From: Chloroflexota bacterium
GTDB lineage: Bacteria; Chloroflexota; UBA6077; JADZDV01
Assembly (NCBI GenBank): GCA_020850915.1
Contig: JADZDV010000396.1
Location: 1-6,164 of the forward strand
Length of the DNA stretch: 6,164 bases
Reading direction: 5' to 3'
The position numbers were made by a program, and so were the translations under genes. How positions within the stretch are numbered: position 1 is the stretch's first letter; every line of letters begins with the position of its first letter. This document shows, in pieces, positions 1 to 6,061 of this stretch. The notes below the pieces were generated by a model. That model saw only the letters and a program-made list of their open reading frames with translations, was not told the origin of the DNA and made no database searches.

Positions 1-968
1 CGGTTTGACCGGGCTCGCTCGGCCAGGTCCGCGATCTCCTGCTCGATCTCCCCGAAGCTCTTACGGTCGGCATCGCGCACCAACGGCACGACGAGCCCTT
101 CGACCGAGGCGACCGCGATGCCGATGTCGTAGTAGCGCTTGAGGACCATCTCCTCGCCCTGGATCTCGGCGTTCAGGCGCGGAAAGGTCTTGAGCGCGTC
201 CACGACGGCCTTCGTGAAGAACGACATGAACCCCAGCCCGGCGCCGTACCGCGCTCTGAACGCTTCGTGGCGCCGCTTGCGGAGCTCCAGAATGGCCGTC
301 ATGTCGACTTCGTTGAAGGTCGTCAGGATCGCGGCCGTGTGCTGGGCTTCGACGAGCCGCTGGGCGATCGTCTGACGCCTCCGAGAGAGGCGCACGCGCT
401 CCTCCGCCCGCTGGCCGCCCACCGTCGGGCGCTGGACCGGGGCCAATGTCTCTCGCGCGGGGGCGGGCGGCGGGGCCAGGGGCGGTGACGGGGAAGCGCC
501 GTCTGGCGCCGCGGCAATGAAGGCTTCCGTGCTTGCCGCTCGGCTGTCACCCGCGGAACGCTCGACATACCGCTCGACGTCCTCGCGGGTCACTCGACCG
601 CCGGTGCCGCTGCCTTCGATCTTGTCCAGGTCGATTCCGTGCTCCTCGGCAACTCGGCGGGCCAGTGGCGAGGCGTGCGGCCGCTCGCTCGCGCCGATGG
701 GGCTCGGCGGCGCGAGCGCTGCCGGTTCCTCAGATTTCGTCAGGGTTGCTAGCAGGTCGCCCGGGCGCACTGTGGCGCCCTCCGGCTGCTCGATCCGCTC
801 CAGCACGCCGGAGCGCTCGGCGGAGACCTCCAGGTTGACCTTGTCCGTTTCCAGCTCGACCAGCGGCTCGCCCGCCGCCACGTGCTCCCCTTCGTGCTTC
901 AACCAGGCTCCCACCGTCGCCTCGCTCACCGATTCCCCGGTGACTGGCACGCGCACGTCAATCGGCAC
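1..968 (-). CDS. sucB: Dihydrolipoyllysine-residue succinyltransferase (E2 of 2-oxoglutarate dehydrogenase), 3' part missing
   Basis: Transfers the succinyl group from its lipoyl arm to CoA in the cytoplasmic 2-oxoglutarate dehydrogenase complex of the TCA cycle. The frame stays open for 322 codons from a GTG at 968-966 to the left edge. Seen in the translation: an N-terminal lipoyl domain (about residues 2-78) with the ETDKV motif placing the lipoylated lysine at Lys43; a peripheral-subunit-binding domain (about 99-136) containing SPLARRVAEEHGIDL and GSGTGGRVTREDV; a Pro/Ala-rich flexible linker (about 140-187); then the start of the acyltransferase domain (about 188 on) with TFNEVDMT, FMSFFTKAVVDAL and YYDIGIAVA. 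E2 proteins of this type usually have about 400-430 residues, so roughly 100 are missing, including the HxxxD active-site motif expected near the C-terminus. The GTG start is chosen because it follows a strong Shine-Dalgarno and yields the expected E2 N-terminus. It overlaps sucA by 11 bases. The ETDKVNLEV lipoyl motif and sucA linkage favour SucB over the pyruvate dehydrogenase E2. Confidence 0.94.
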   Translation of the reverse strand, partial: MPIDVRVPVTGESVSEATVGAWLKHEGEHVAAGEPLVELETDKVNLEVSAERSGVLERIEQPEGATVRPGDLLATLTKSEEPAALAPPSPIGASERPHASPLARRVAEEHGIDLDKIEGSGTGGRVTREDVERYVERSAGDSRAASTEAFIAAAPDGASPSPPLAPPPAPARETLAPVQRPTVGGQRAEERVRLSRRRQTIAQRLVEAQHTAAILTTFNEVDMTAILELRKRRHEAFRARYGAGLGFMSFFTKAVVDALKTFPRLNAEIQGEEMVLKRYYDIGIAVASVEGLVVPLVRDADRKSFGEIEQEIADLAERARSN

Positions 969-3846
969 GGCTCAGGACCTCCCCCGGTTGCAGCACGGCG
1001 TCGACGAGACGACGCTGCTCGGCCGCGTGTACGTCGCCCCAGCCCTCAGCCGGGCTCGCACGCTCTGGCCGACCAACGTAGCTTAGCGCGCGCCCCGTCG
1101 GGAGGAGCACTCGCAGGCGAGGCTCCACGAACGGCCAGGCGCCCATATTGCGGGGCTCTTCCTGGAGCCAGACAACCTGTCGCGCTTCGCCATACCGCTG
1201 GAACAGCGTTCGAAGCTCGTCGGCCGGGAAGGGATACAGCTCCTCGAGGCGAATGATCGCCAGGCCCGCGGCGTCGTGGCGGCGGACGTCGGCCTGCACG
1301 TCAGCCCAGACCTTGCCGCTGCACAGGACGATTCGCTGCACCTGCTCCGGTTGGACGGCTGCGCGGGGATCGTCCAGGACGGGGTGGAACGAGCCTTCGA
1401 CCAGGTCTCTGGCGCTTGCCGCGGCGAGTTCATGTCGGAGGAGGCTCTTTGGGGTCATGATGACGAGCGGATGGCGCTGCTCGCGCAGCGTCGCGGCCTG
1501 CCGACGGAGCAGGTGAAAGTACTGCGCGGCGGTCGTGCAGTTCGCAACCACGATGTTGTCCTCGGCCGCGAGCTGGAGGAAGCGCTCCAGGCGTCCGCTC
1601 GAATGATCGGGACCCTGCCCTTCCCAGGCATGGGGCAGCAGCAGCACCAGCCCGGATGTGAGCCCCCACTTTGCTTCGCCGGCGACGACGAACTCGTCGA
1701 CGATGACCTGCGCGCCGTTGACGAAGTCGCCGTACTGCGCTTCCCAGATCACCAGCGCGTCGGGCGCCTGGATGCTGTAGCCGTACTCGAAGCCCAGCGC
1801 CGCACCCTCAGACAGGGGGCTGTTCCGTGCTTCGAAGGAGGCAGAGACGCCTGGCAGGCGCTCGAGTGGCGTGCACGCGTCGCCCGTCCGCGCGTCGAAG
1901 AAGGTCAGGTGACGCTGGCTGAACGTCCCTCGAACGGAATCCTGCCCGGTGAGGCGAATCGGAATGCCGGCGCGGAGGACCGTGGCGAAGGCGAGCGTCT
2001 CGGCATGGCCCCAGTCAATCGTCGGACGGTCGCTGTCCAGCGCGGCCCGGCGTCGTTGGAGCGCCCTCTCGAGCTTCGGATTAAGTGCGAACCCGTCTGG
2101 GAACTGGAGCAGCGTCGAATTCAGGGCTTTCAGCGCGTCGAGCGACACGGGCGCGAGCGAGCCGCTCGCCGTGGCGGTAGGAGGCCGCGGCACCGCGCGA
2201 TCTACTCCGTCGACCGTTGAGGGCGCGGTCATGGGAGACTCGGCAGGACGCGTGGGCTGCTCGCTGGCCGCTCGGGCAAGCACTGATTCTCGAATGCGCT
2301 GGAACTCGTCCAGCGCCACCCGCAGAAGGGCCTCTGGCTCGCCGGCCGGCACCTCGCCACGTCGCACCAGGTCGGCGGCAAACAGCTCGCGCACGGTCGG
2401 GTGTGCGCCGATCGCGCGGTAGATCCGTGGCTGGGTGAACGCCGGCTCGTCCCCTTCGTTATGGCCCCAGCGGCGATAGCCGATCAGATCGATCAAGAAG
2501 TCCTTGTGGAATCGGCCGCGATACGCCACCGCGAGCCGAACGGCGCTCAGGCAGGCGACCGGATCGTCGGCGTTCACGTGGACCACCGGGATCTCGAAGC
2601 CCTTCGCGAGGTCGCTGGCGTAGAGCGTCGAGCGACTGTCGGACGGTGACGTGGTGAAACCGAGCTGATTGTTCGCGATCAGGTGGAGCGTTCCGCCGAC
2701 CCGGTAGCCGGCTAGTTGCGACAGGTTGAGCGTCTCGGCCACCACGCCCTGACCGGGGAGCGACGCGTCGCCATGGATCAGCACGGCCAGCGACGCGGCC
2801 TCGTTCTGCTGGGGTGCGCCGGAGTGATGGCGCCGTTCGTCCGCCGCGCGCGCCATGCCCTGCACGACCGGGTCAACCGCCTCCAGGTGGCTGGGATTCG
2901 GGGCCATCACGACGGTCACCACCGTCGACTCCCAATCGCCGTTGGACCCGAAGCCCGGGTCATCCGCGGCTCGGTACGCTCGCCGTCCCCCGGCATGGTA
3001 CTTCACGTCGCCGGTCCAACCTTCGTCGTTGCTGTCCGAGGGCGCCACGCGCCGGGCCGGCGCCGACCCTTCGAACTCGGCCAGCACGCGATCGTATGGC
3101 TTCCCGAGCACGTGCGCGAGGACGTTCAGTCGTCCGCGGTGAGCCATGCCGAGCAGCAGGGTGCGCGTCCCGGTCTCAGCCGCCCGATCAACGAGCTCGT
3201 CCAGCATCGGGATCAGCATACCGAGCCCTTCGACCGAGAAGCGTGTCTGGCCTGGATAGGCGCGGTGGAGGAAGCGCTCGAAGGCCGAGACTTCTGTCAG
3301 ACGCCCAAGCAGATCGCGCTCGTCGATCGGATCAGCCGGAGGTCGGAGCGACTCCGATTCGACAGTCTCCAGAAGCCACGACCGCTCCGCCGGGTCTTCC
3401 ACGTGGCCAAACTCATAGCCGCTCGCGCGGCAGTAGATCCGCCGAAGCTGCTGGATCGCTTCCGCCGCGGTGCGCGCCGTACGAGCCACGGGACCGCCGA
3501 CGACCGCGGCTGGTAGTCGTCCTAGATCGTCGTCGCTGATGCCGTGGGCGGCGGTGCCCAACTGCGGATCGCCGGGTGGTGGCGAGCCCAGGGGATCGAG
3601 CTGGGCCGCGAGGTGTCCGTAGTGACGGACCGCCTGTGCGAGGGCCGCGGCTCCGGCGGCCGCGGAGGCGTCTGGACTCGTGGGGGCGGGCGGAGTGGCC
3701 AGGACGGCCGTAGCGGCCGGCGACTCCCAGGCGCGGAAGAGCGCCCGCGTGGCTGGATCCACCGCTTCCGGGTCTTGCTGGAAGCGGTCGAACAGCTCGG
3801 CCACGTAGCCGGCATTCGGCCCATAGAAATCGGCGAGTCCGCTCAT
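958..3846 (-). CDS. sucA: 2-oxoglutarate dehydrogenase E1 component (ThDP-dependent decarboxylase)
   Basis: Decarboxylates 2-oxoglutarate with thiamine diphosphate and succinylates the lipoyl group of SucB; this is the substrate-committing step of the TCA-cycle complex. The product is complete at 962 residues, close to the usual 900-980. Seen in order: the N-terminal motif FYGPNAGYVAELF (7-19), which in this family contributes to E2 binding; an Ala/Pro-rich stretch (about 42-75); AHRGRLN (235-241) and KYHAGG (282-287), carrying His236 and His284, which probably match known active-site histidines of the E. coli enzyme; the ThDP/Mg site from GDAS (359-362) to ANNQLGF (391-397); HNEGDEPAFTQP (462-473); a Pro/Ala/Thr-rich linker (about 528-567); TGQDSVRGTFSQRH (633-646); WEAQYGDFVNGAQV (701-714); and LLPHAWEGQGPDHSS (736-750). 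There is no fused E2-like domain of the kind seen in mycobacterial Kgd. The ATG at 3846 is preferred over a possible TTG at 3906, which would add 20 unconserved residues. The gene follows a 164-base gap after the small membrane gene and overlaps sucB. Confidence 0.97.
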   Translation of the reverse strand: MSGLADFYGPNAGYVAELFDRFQQDPEAVDPATRALFRAWESPAATAVLATPPAPTSPDASAAAGAAALAQAVRHYGHLAAQLDPLGSPPPGDPQLGTAAHGISDDDLGRLPAAVVGGPVARTARTAAEAIQQLRRIYCRASGYEFGHVEDPAERSWLLETVESESLRPPADPIDERDLLGRLTEVSAFERFLHRAYPGQTRFSVEGLGMLIPMLDELVDRAAETGTRTLLLGMAHRGRLNVLAHVLGKPYDRVLAEFEGSAPARRVAPSDSNDEGWTGDVKYHAGGRRAYRAADDPGFGSNGDWESTVVTVVMAPNPSHLEAVDPVVQGMARAADERRHHSGAPQQNEAASLAVLIHGDASLPGQGVVAETLNLSQLAGYRVGGTLHLIANNQLGFTTSPSDSRSTLYASDLAKGFEIPVVHVNADDPVACLSAVRLAVAYRGRFHKDFLIDLIGYRRWGHNEGDEPAFTQPRIYRAIGAHPTVRELFAADLVRRGEVPAGEPEALLRVALDEFQRIRESVLARAASEQPTRPAESPMTAPSTVDGVDRAVPRPPTATASGSLAPVSLDALKALNSTLLQFPDGFALNPKLERALQRRRAALDSDRPTIDWGHAETLAFATVLRAGIPIRLTGQDSVRGTFSQRHLTFFDARTGDACTPLERLPGVSASFEARNSPLSEGAALGFEYGYSIQAPDALVIWEAQYGDFVNGAQVIVDEFVVAGEAKWGLTSGLVLLLPHAWEGQGPDHSSGRLERFLQLAAEDNIVVANCTTAAQYFHLLRRQAATLREQRHPLVIMTPKSLLRHELAAASARDLVEGSFHPVLDDPRAAVQPEQVQRIVLCSGKVWADVQADVRRHDAAGLAIIRLEELYPFPADELRTLFQRYGEARQVVWLQEEPRNMGAWPFVEPRLRVLLPTGRALSYVGRPERASPAEGWGDVHAAEQRRLVDAVLQPGEVLSRAD
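977..985 (-). promoter_or_regulatory. Ribosome-binding site of sucB, inside sucA
   Basis: The minus strand reads GGGGGAGGT here, a near-ideal Shine-Dalgarno, 8 bases before the GTG at 968-966. It lies within the last codons of sucA. This supports the non-ATG start of sucB and suggests that ribosomes finishing sucA at 958 reinitiate on sucB. In-frame GTGs at 956-954 and 950-948 are less likely starts because they sit farther from this site and would trim the beginning of the lipoyl domain. Confidence 0.8.
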
Positions 3847-3847
3847 G

Positions 3848-3866
3848 CTCCTGTCAGTGGCTCCTC
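3848..3866 (-). promoter_or_regulatory. Doubled Shine-Dalgarno-like sequence before sucA, both with unusual spacing
   Basis: The minus strand carries GAGGAG at 3866-3861 and AGGAG again at 3852-3848, before the ATG at 3846-3844. The first is 14 bases from the start codon and the second only 1 base, so neither has the usual 5-10 base spacing. The start is therefore set by protein homology (MSGLADFYGPNAGYV) rather than by the ribosome-binding site. The first copy shares the 9-mer CCGAGGAGC with the well-spaced site of the small membrane gene upstream. Confidence 0.5.
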
Positions 3867-4010
3867 GGGTAGGCACGTGGTGGGTGGCCGCGACTGCTGC
3901 GCACAAACCGTGCCGTCCCGCGGCCGAGTCCTCTGGAAGGCCCCGGGGACCGGAGGAGGTCTCACTTCGCTGGCGGCCGAGGGGGGACTGGGCGCGAATT
4001 GTCGCCGAAG

Positions 4011-4208
4011 TTAGCGAAGCTTCTTGATCGCCAGCACCGCGACGACCAGCAGGAGGACGCCGATGACGATGTTAACAGTCACCAGGACCAGCAGGCCAAC
4101 CGCCGCTGAGGCGGCGCCGAGCGTCCCGCGGGGCGGCAGCAGCAGGTAGTCGACGGCGATGGTCAGGACCACGGCCGCCAGCGCGGCGTAGAGCCAGATC
4201 CTCCGCAT
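4011..4208 (-). CDS. Small two-span membrane protein, function unknown
   Basis: A 65-residue protein I do not recognise as a named family. The sequence shows a positive N-terminus (MRR), a first hydrophobic segment (about residues 4-24) ending near Asp20, a short PPRGT turn (25-29), a second long hydrophobic segment rich in Val and Leu (about 37-61) and a positive tail (KKLR). By the positive-inside rule both ends should be cytoplasmic, giving a hairpin in the inner membrane. It has no cysteine, metal motif or lipobox, and the N-terminal span is not followed by a cleavage site. The ATG start is well supported by AGGAG 8 bases upstream (4221-4217); the stop is TAA. It begins 57 bases after the ThDP enzyme gene and ends 164 bases before sucA, so it may be cotranscribed with either. 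Reality of the gene is likely from the ribosome-binding site and clean topology; the role is unknown. Confidence 0.72.
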   Translation of the reverse strand: MRRIWLYAALAAVVLTIAVDYLLLPPRGTLGAASAAVGLLVLVTVNIVIGVLLLVVAVLAIKKLR

Positions 4209-4216
4209 CGACCACG

Positions 4217-4221
4217 CTCCT
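4217..4221 (-). promoter_or_regulatory. Ribosome-binding site of the small membrane protein gene
   Basis: AGGAG on the minus strand, 8 bases before the ATG at 4208-4206. The good spacing is one of the main reasons to accept this 65-codon frame as a real gene. Confidence 0.7.
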
Positions 4222-4265
4222 CGGAACCGTGCTTCAGATGCTGCCTGACCGTCGGCCAGCGATGG

Positions 4266-5891
4266 CTACACCGCGCTCGGTACGCGCAGATACTCCGCGC
4301 CGTCCAGGCAGGCCGCGATCAGGTAGGGCTTGTTCGCCGCCAGACCCGTGACGACAGCATCGCGGTAGTCCGACGGGTTGTCCACCCGGACCGCCTCGAT
4401 GCCGAAGCTCCGGGCCAGACCGACGTAGTCGATCTCCTGGAACGTGGTGGGAGACGTATCGTAGCCCCTGGCCTGCTGCCGGTTCTTGATCTGCGATAGG
4501 GCGTTGTCCACCATCACCACCTGGACCATTGGTAGGCCGAGGCGCGCCCAGGTTGCCAGCTCCCCGGCATACATCAGGAAGCCACCGTCGCCCACCATGC
4601 AGACGACCGGCCGATCTGGGCAGGCGAGCTTGGAGCCCAGCGCCGCGCCCAGCGCCACGCCCATCGGGGAGAGGCCGTTCGAGACGATGAAGCTGTTTGG
4701 GCTGTACGACGGCCAGGCCTGGCAGGCCATGGACTTGTGCGCGCCGGCGTCGGCCGTGAAGATCGTGTGGCGAGGGGTTACCTCGCGGAGGATCGACATC
4801 GCCTGCTGCGGCGCGATCCCGGCCTCGTCGTGGTGCTCTCCGCTAATGCCCAGCTCGTGCTCGCGGACTTCGCGGTAGCACGTCCGCGCCTCTGCCACGC
4901 CCCACTCCCGCGCGCCACCGCCCAGCTCCGCCAGCAAGCGCAGCATCCGGCGGAGGTCGCCTTCCAGGCCGATCGTGACTGGCTGGAACGCGCGGTCGTT
5001 CGCGTCGGTCGTGTCCAGGCTGACGATCGGCACGTGTGCACGGAAGTGGTGGACGATGTCCCAACCGTCGAGGCCAACCGTAACGATCAGGTCGGCGTCT
5101 TCGATCATCCGCGTGATTGGCGCGTCGTGCCAGCCAAACATCCCGATGTAGAGCGGATGGTCCGCCGGCACCTGGCCCACGGCCTGAAGGGTCACGCACG
5201 CGGGCACACCAACCGCCTCGAGCATGGCGACCAGGTCGGCGCTCGCGTCCGCGTTGCACACGCCCACGCCGACCACCGCGATCGGTCGCTTCGCCTGCGA
5301 GAGCAGCTCCGCCGCCGCGGAGACGTCCGGCAGGTCGAGGGGCGTTGGCCGCACCCGCGCGGCGATGGCCGCCTCGGCGTCGGCCTCTGAGGCGGCCAAC
5401 GGCCTCGAGACCTGCTCCGGCGAGATCGGCAGGAAGACCGAGCCCGGTCGCTGCGAGATCGCCGTCTGATAGGCGCGCGGCATCAGCTCGACCGCGTTGC
5501 CGCTGTTGACTTCGGCCGACAGCTTGCTGATCGGCGAGCAGAACCGCACCAGCGGGATGTCCTGGTGCGGGTTGTTCGCCAGCTTGGATGGATCGACCAT
5601 CGCGGAAAAGACGATCAGCGGCCGGCGGTCCAGATGCGCGGCGGTGATCCCGGAGGCGACGTTGGTCACGCCGGGCCCCTTGGTGACAACCACGACGCCC
5701 GGCACGCCGGTCAGGGAGCCGTTAGCCGCGGCCATGTACGCGGCGGTGTTCTCGTGGTGGGTCAGGGTGAACTGGATGCCGGCTGTGCCCATCGCGGCGA
5801 TGAGGTCGATCGTGTCGCTGCCAGGATGACCGAAGGCCCGCCGTACCCCCTGGGCGCTCAGAAACCTGGCGATGAACTCGTGGGTGAGCAT
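4266..5891 (-). CDS. ThDP-binding decarboxylase/synthase of the acetolactate synthase-like superfamily, substrate unknown
   Basis: A complete 541-residue cytoplasmic enzyme expected to cleave or join 2-oxo acids through thiamine diphosphate. Three domains can be placed. The PYR domain (about 1-170) has FGHPGSDT (20-27), the activating glutamate Glu47 in THHENTAAYMA, and TKGPGVTN (70-77). The central domain (about 190-320) has a Rossmann-like pattern around PIAVVGVGVCNADAS. The PP domain (about 360-530) has SNGLSPMGVALGAALG and the Mg/ThDP motif from VGDGG (433-437) to VDN (461-463), with Asp435 and Asn463 spaced as usual. Length and domain order fit acetolactate synthase large subunit, benzoylformate decarboxylase and relatives. 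No regulatory subunit (ilvN) or ilvC follows, so biosynthetic acetolactate synthase is not favoured, though ilvN-free catabolic enzymes exist. The start is ATG with GGAGG 4 bases upstream; the stop is TAG. An extended -10 element and an inverted repeat lie upstream and may control it. The superfamily call is secure; the reaction is not. Confidence 0.93.
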   Translation of the reverse strand: MLTHEFIARFLSAQGVRRAFGHPGSDTIDLIAAMGTAGIQFTLTHHENTAAYMAAANGSLTGVPGVVVVTKGPGVTNVASGITAAHLDRRPLIVFSAMVDPSKLANNPHQDIPLVRFCSPISKLSAEVNSGNAVELMPRAYQTAISQRPGSVFLPISPEQVSRPLAASEADAEAAIAARVRPTPLDLPDVSAAAELLSQAKRPIAVVGVGVCNADASADLVAMLEAVGVPACVTLQAVGQVPADHPLYIGMFGWHDAPITRMIEDADLIVTVGLDGWDIVHHFRAHVPIVSLDTTDANDRAFQPVTIGLEGDLRRMLRLLAELGGGAREWGVAEARTCYREVREHELGISGEHHDEAGIAPQQAMSILREVTPRHTIFTADAGAHKSMACQAWPSYSPNSFIVSNGLSPMGVALGAALGSKLACPDRPVVCMVGDGGFLMYAGELATWARLGLPMVQVVMVDNALSQIKNRQQARGYDTSPTTFQEIDYVGLARSFGIEAVRVDNPSDYRDAVVTGLAANKPYLIAACLDGAEYLRVPSAV

Positions 5892-5895
5892 GGAG

Positions 5896-5900
5896 CCTCC
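5896..5900 (-). promoter_or_regulatory. Ribosome-binding site of the ThDP enzyme gene
   Basis: GGAGG on the minus strand, 4 bases before the ATG at 5891-5889. The spacing is slightly short but usable, and the resulting N-terminus (MLTHEFIARFLSAQGV) is typical of the PYR domain of this superfamily. Confidence 0.65.
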
Positions 5901-5934
5901 GAAGGCCGTCTCCAGCGGGGGGAGAGCAGTCGGC

Positions 5935-5943
5935 AGAATAGCA
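5935..5943 (-). promoter_or_regulatory. Candidate extended -10 promoter for the ThDP enzyme gene
   Basis: The minus strand reads TGCTATTCT, matching an extended -10 element (TG, one base, then a TATAAT-like hexamer with two mismatches). It is one of the few A/T-rich spots in this GC-rich upstream stretch. No good -35 is seen at 17 bases, which is compatible with an extended -10 promoter. Transcription would start near 5928, leaving a leader of about 37 bases. This is pattern matching only; the sigma factor preferences of the organism are unknown. Confidence 0.35.
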
Positions 5944-5966
5944 GATCCGGTCCGGGCGTCCCGGGC

Positions 5967-5981
5967 GACACGTATCGTGTC
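5967..5981. promoter_or_regulatory. 15-base inverted repeat, candidate operator
   Basis: The sequence GACACG-TAT-CGTGTC has perfect 6-base arms around a 3-base centre. It is not inside any supported gene and lies 75 to 90 bases before the ThDP enzyme start, just upstream of the candidate -10 element, with its centre near -46 relative to the inferred start of transcription. That position suits a dimeric regulator touching the -35 region. As RNA it would form only a 6-pair stem with a tight 3-base loop and no following U run, so an operator is more likely than a terminator. The regulator family cannot be named from the site. Confidence 0.42.
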
Positions 5982-6032
5982 TTGAGTGCCAGTGGCGTGA
6001 AGGTGCGCAAGACAAGACTCGAAGCATTCCAG

Positions 6033-6048
6033 AGCGCTGGCCAGCGCT
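6033..6048. repeat. 16-base perfect palindrome
   Basis: AGCGCTGGCCAGCGCT equals its own reverse complement. It lies in the stretch upstream of the ThDP enzyme gene, one base away from a second perfect palindrome. In single-stranded form it could fold as a 6-pair stem with a GGCC loop. It could be a protein-binding site, or part of a terminator-like structure for a gene to the right, although no T run follows it on the minus strand. The function is not established. Confidence 0.55.
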
Positions 6049-6049
6049 T

Positions 6050-6061
6050 GGCCTCGAGGCC
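6050..6061. repeat. 12-base perfect palindrome adjacent to the 16-base one
   Basis: GGCCTCGAGGCC is perfectly self-complementary and starts one base after the 16-base palindrome ends. Both contain GGCC, so the two elements can also pair partly with each other. Two such elements side by side suggest selection, although high GC content raises the chance rate. Confidence 0.5.

Noticed and set aside
517..1086. Plus-strand open frame (189 codons) over the sucA-sucB junction
   Set aside because: It opposes the lipoyl and E3-binding domains of SucB, which are unmistakable on the minus strand.
1276..2220. Long plus-strand open frame (314 codons) opposite sucA
   Set aside because: It is entirely antisense to strongly conserved SucA sequence; its composition is Arg/Gly/Ala-rich, without any domain, as is typical of antisense frames in GC-rich genes.
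2716..3516. Plus-strand open frame (266 codons) opposite the N-terminal half of sucA
   Set aside because: Antisense shadow of the ThDP-binding region; rich in Arg and His with no recognisable motif or ribosome-binding site.
3847..3906. 20-residue N-terminal extension of SucA from a TTG at 3906
   Set aside because: No Shine-Dalgarno before it and no resemblance to SucA N-termini; the family motif begins right after the ATG at 3846.
3920..3981. GCGGCCGAG occurring twice (3920-3928 and 3973-3981), and a CCCCGGGG core nearby, in the gap before sucA
   Set aside because: Short GC-only words are expected by chance here; I see no convincing promoter, terminator or riboswitch in this 164-base gap.
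4245..4259. Imperfect inverted repeat CTGACCG-T-CGGCCAG between the ThDP enzyme and the small membrane gene
   Set aside because: One mismatch, a single-base centre and no T run: it cannot work as a terminator and is weak as an operator in GC-rich DNA.
4737..5390. Plus-strand open frame (217 codons) opposite the ThDP enzyme
   Set aside because: Antisense to conserved enzyme sequence, with no independent coding evidence.
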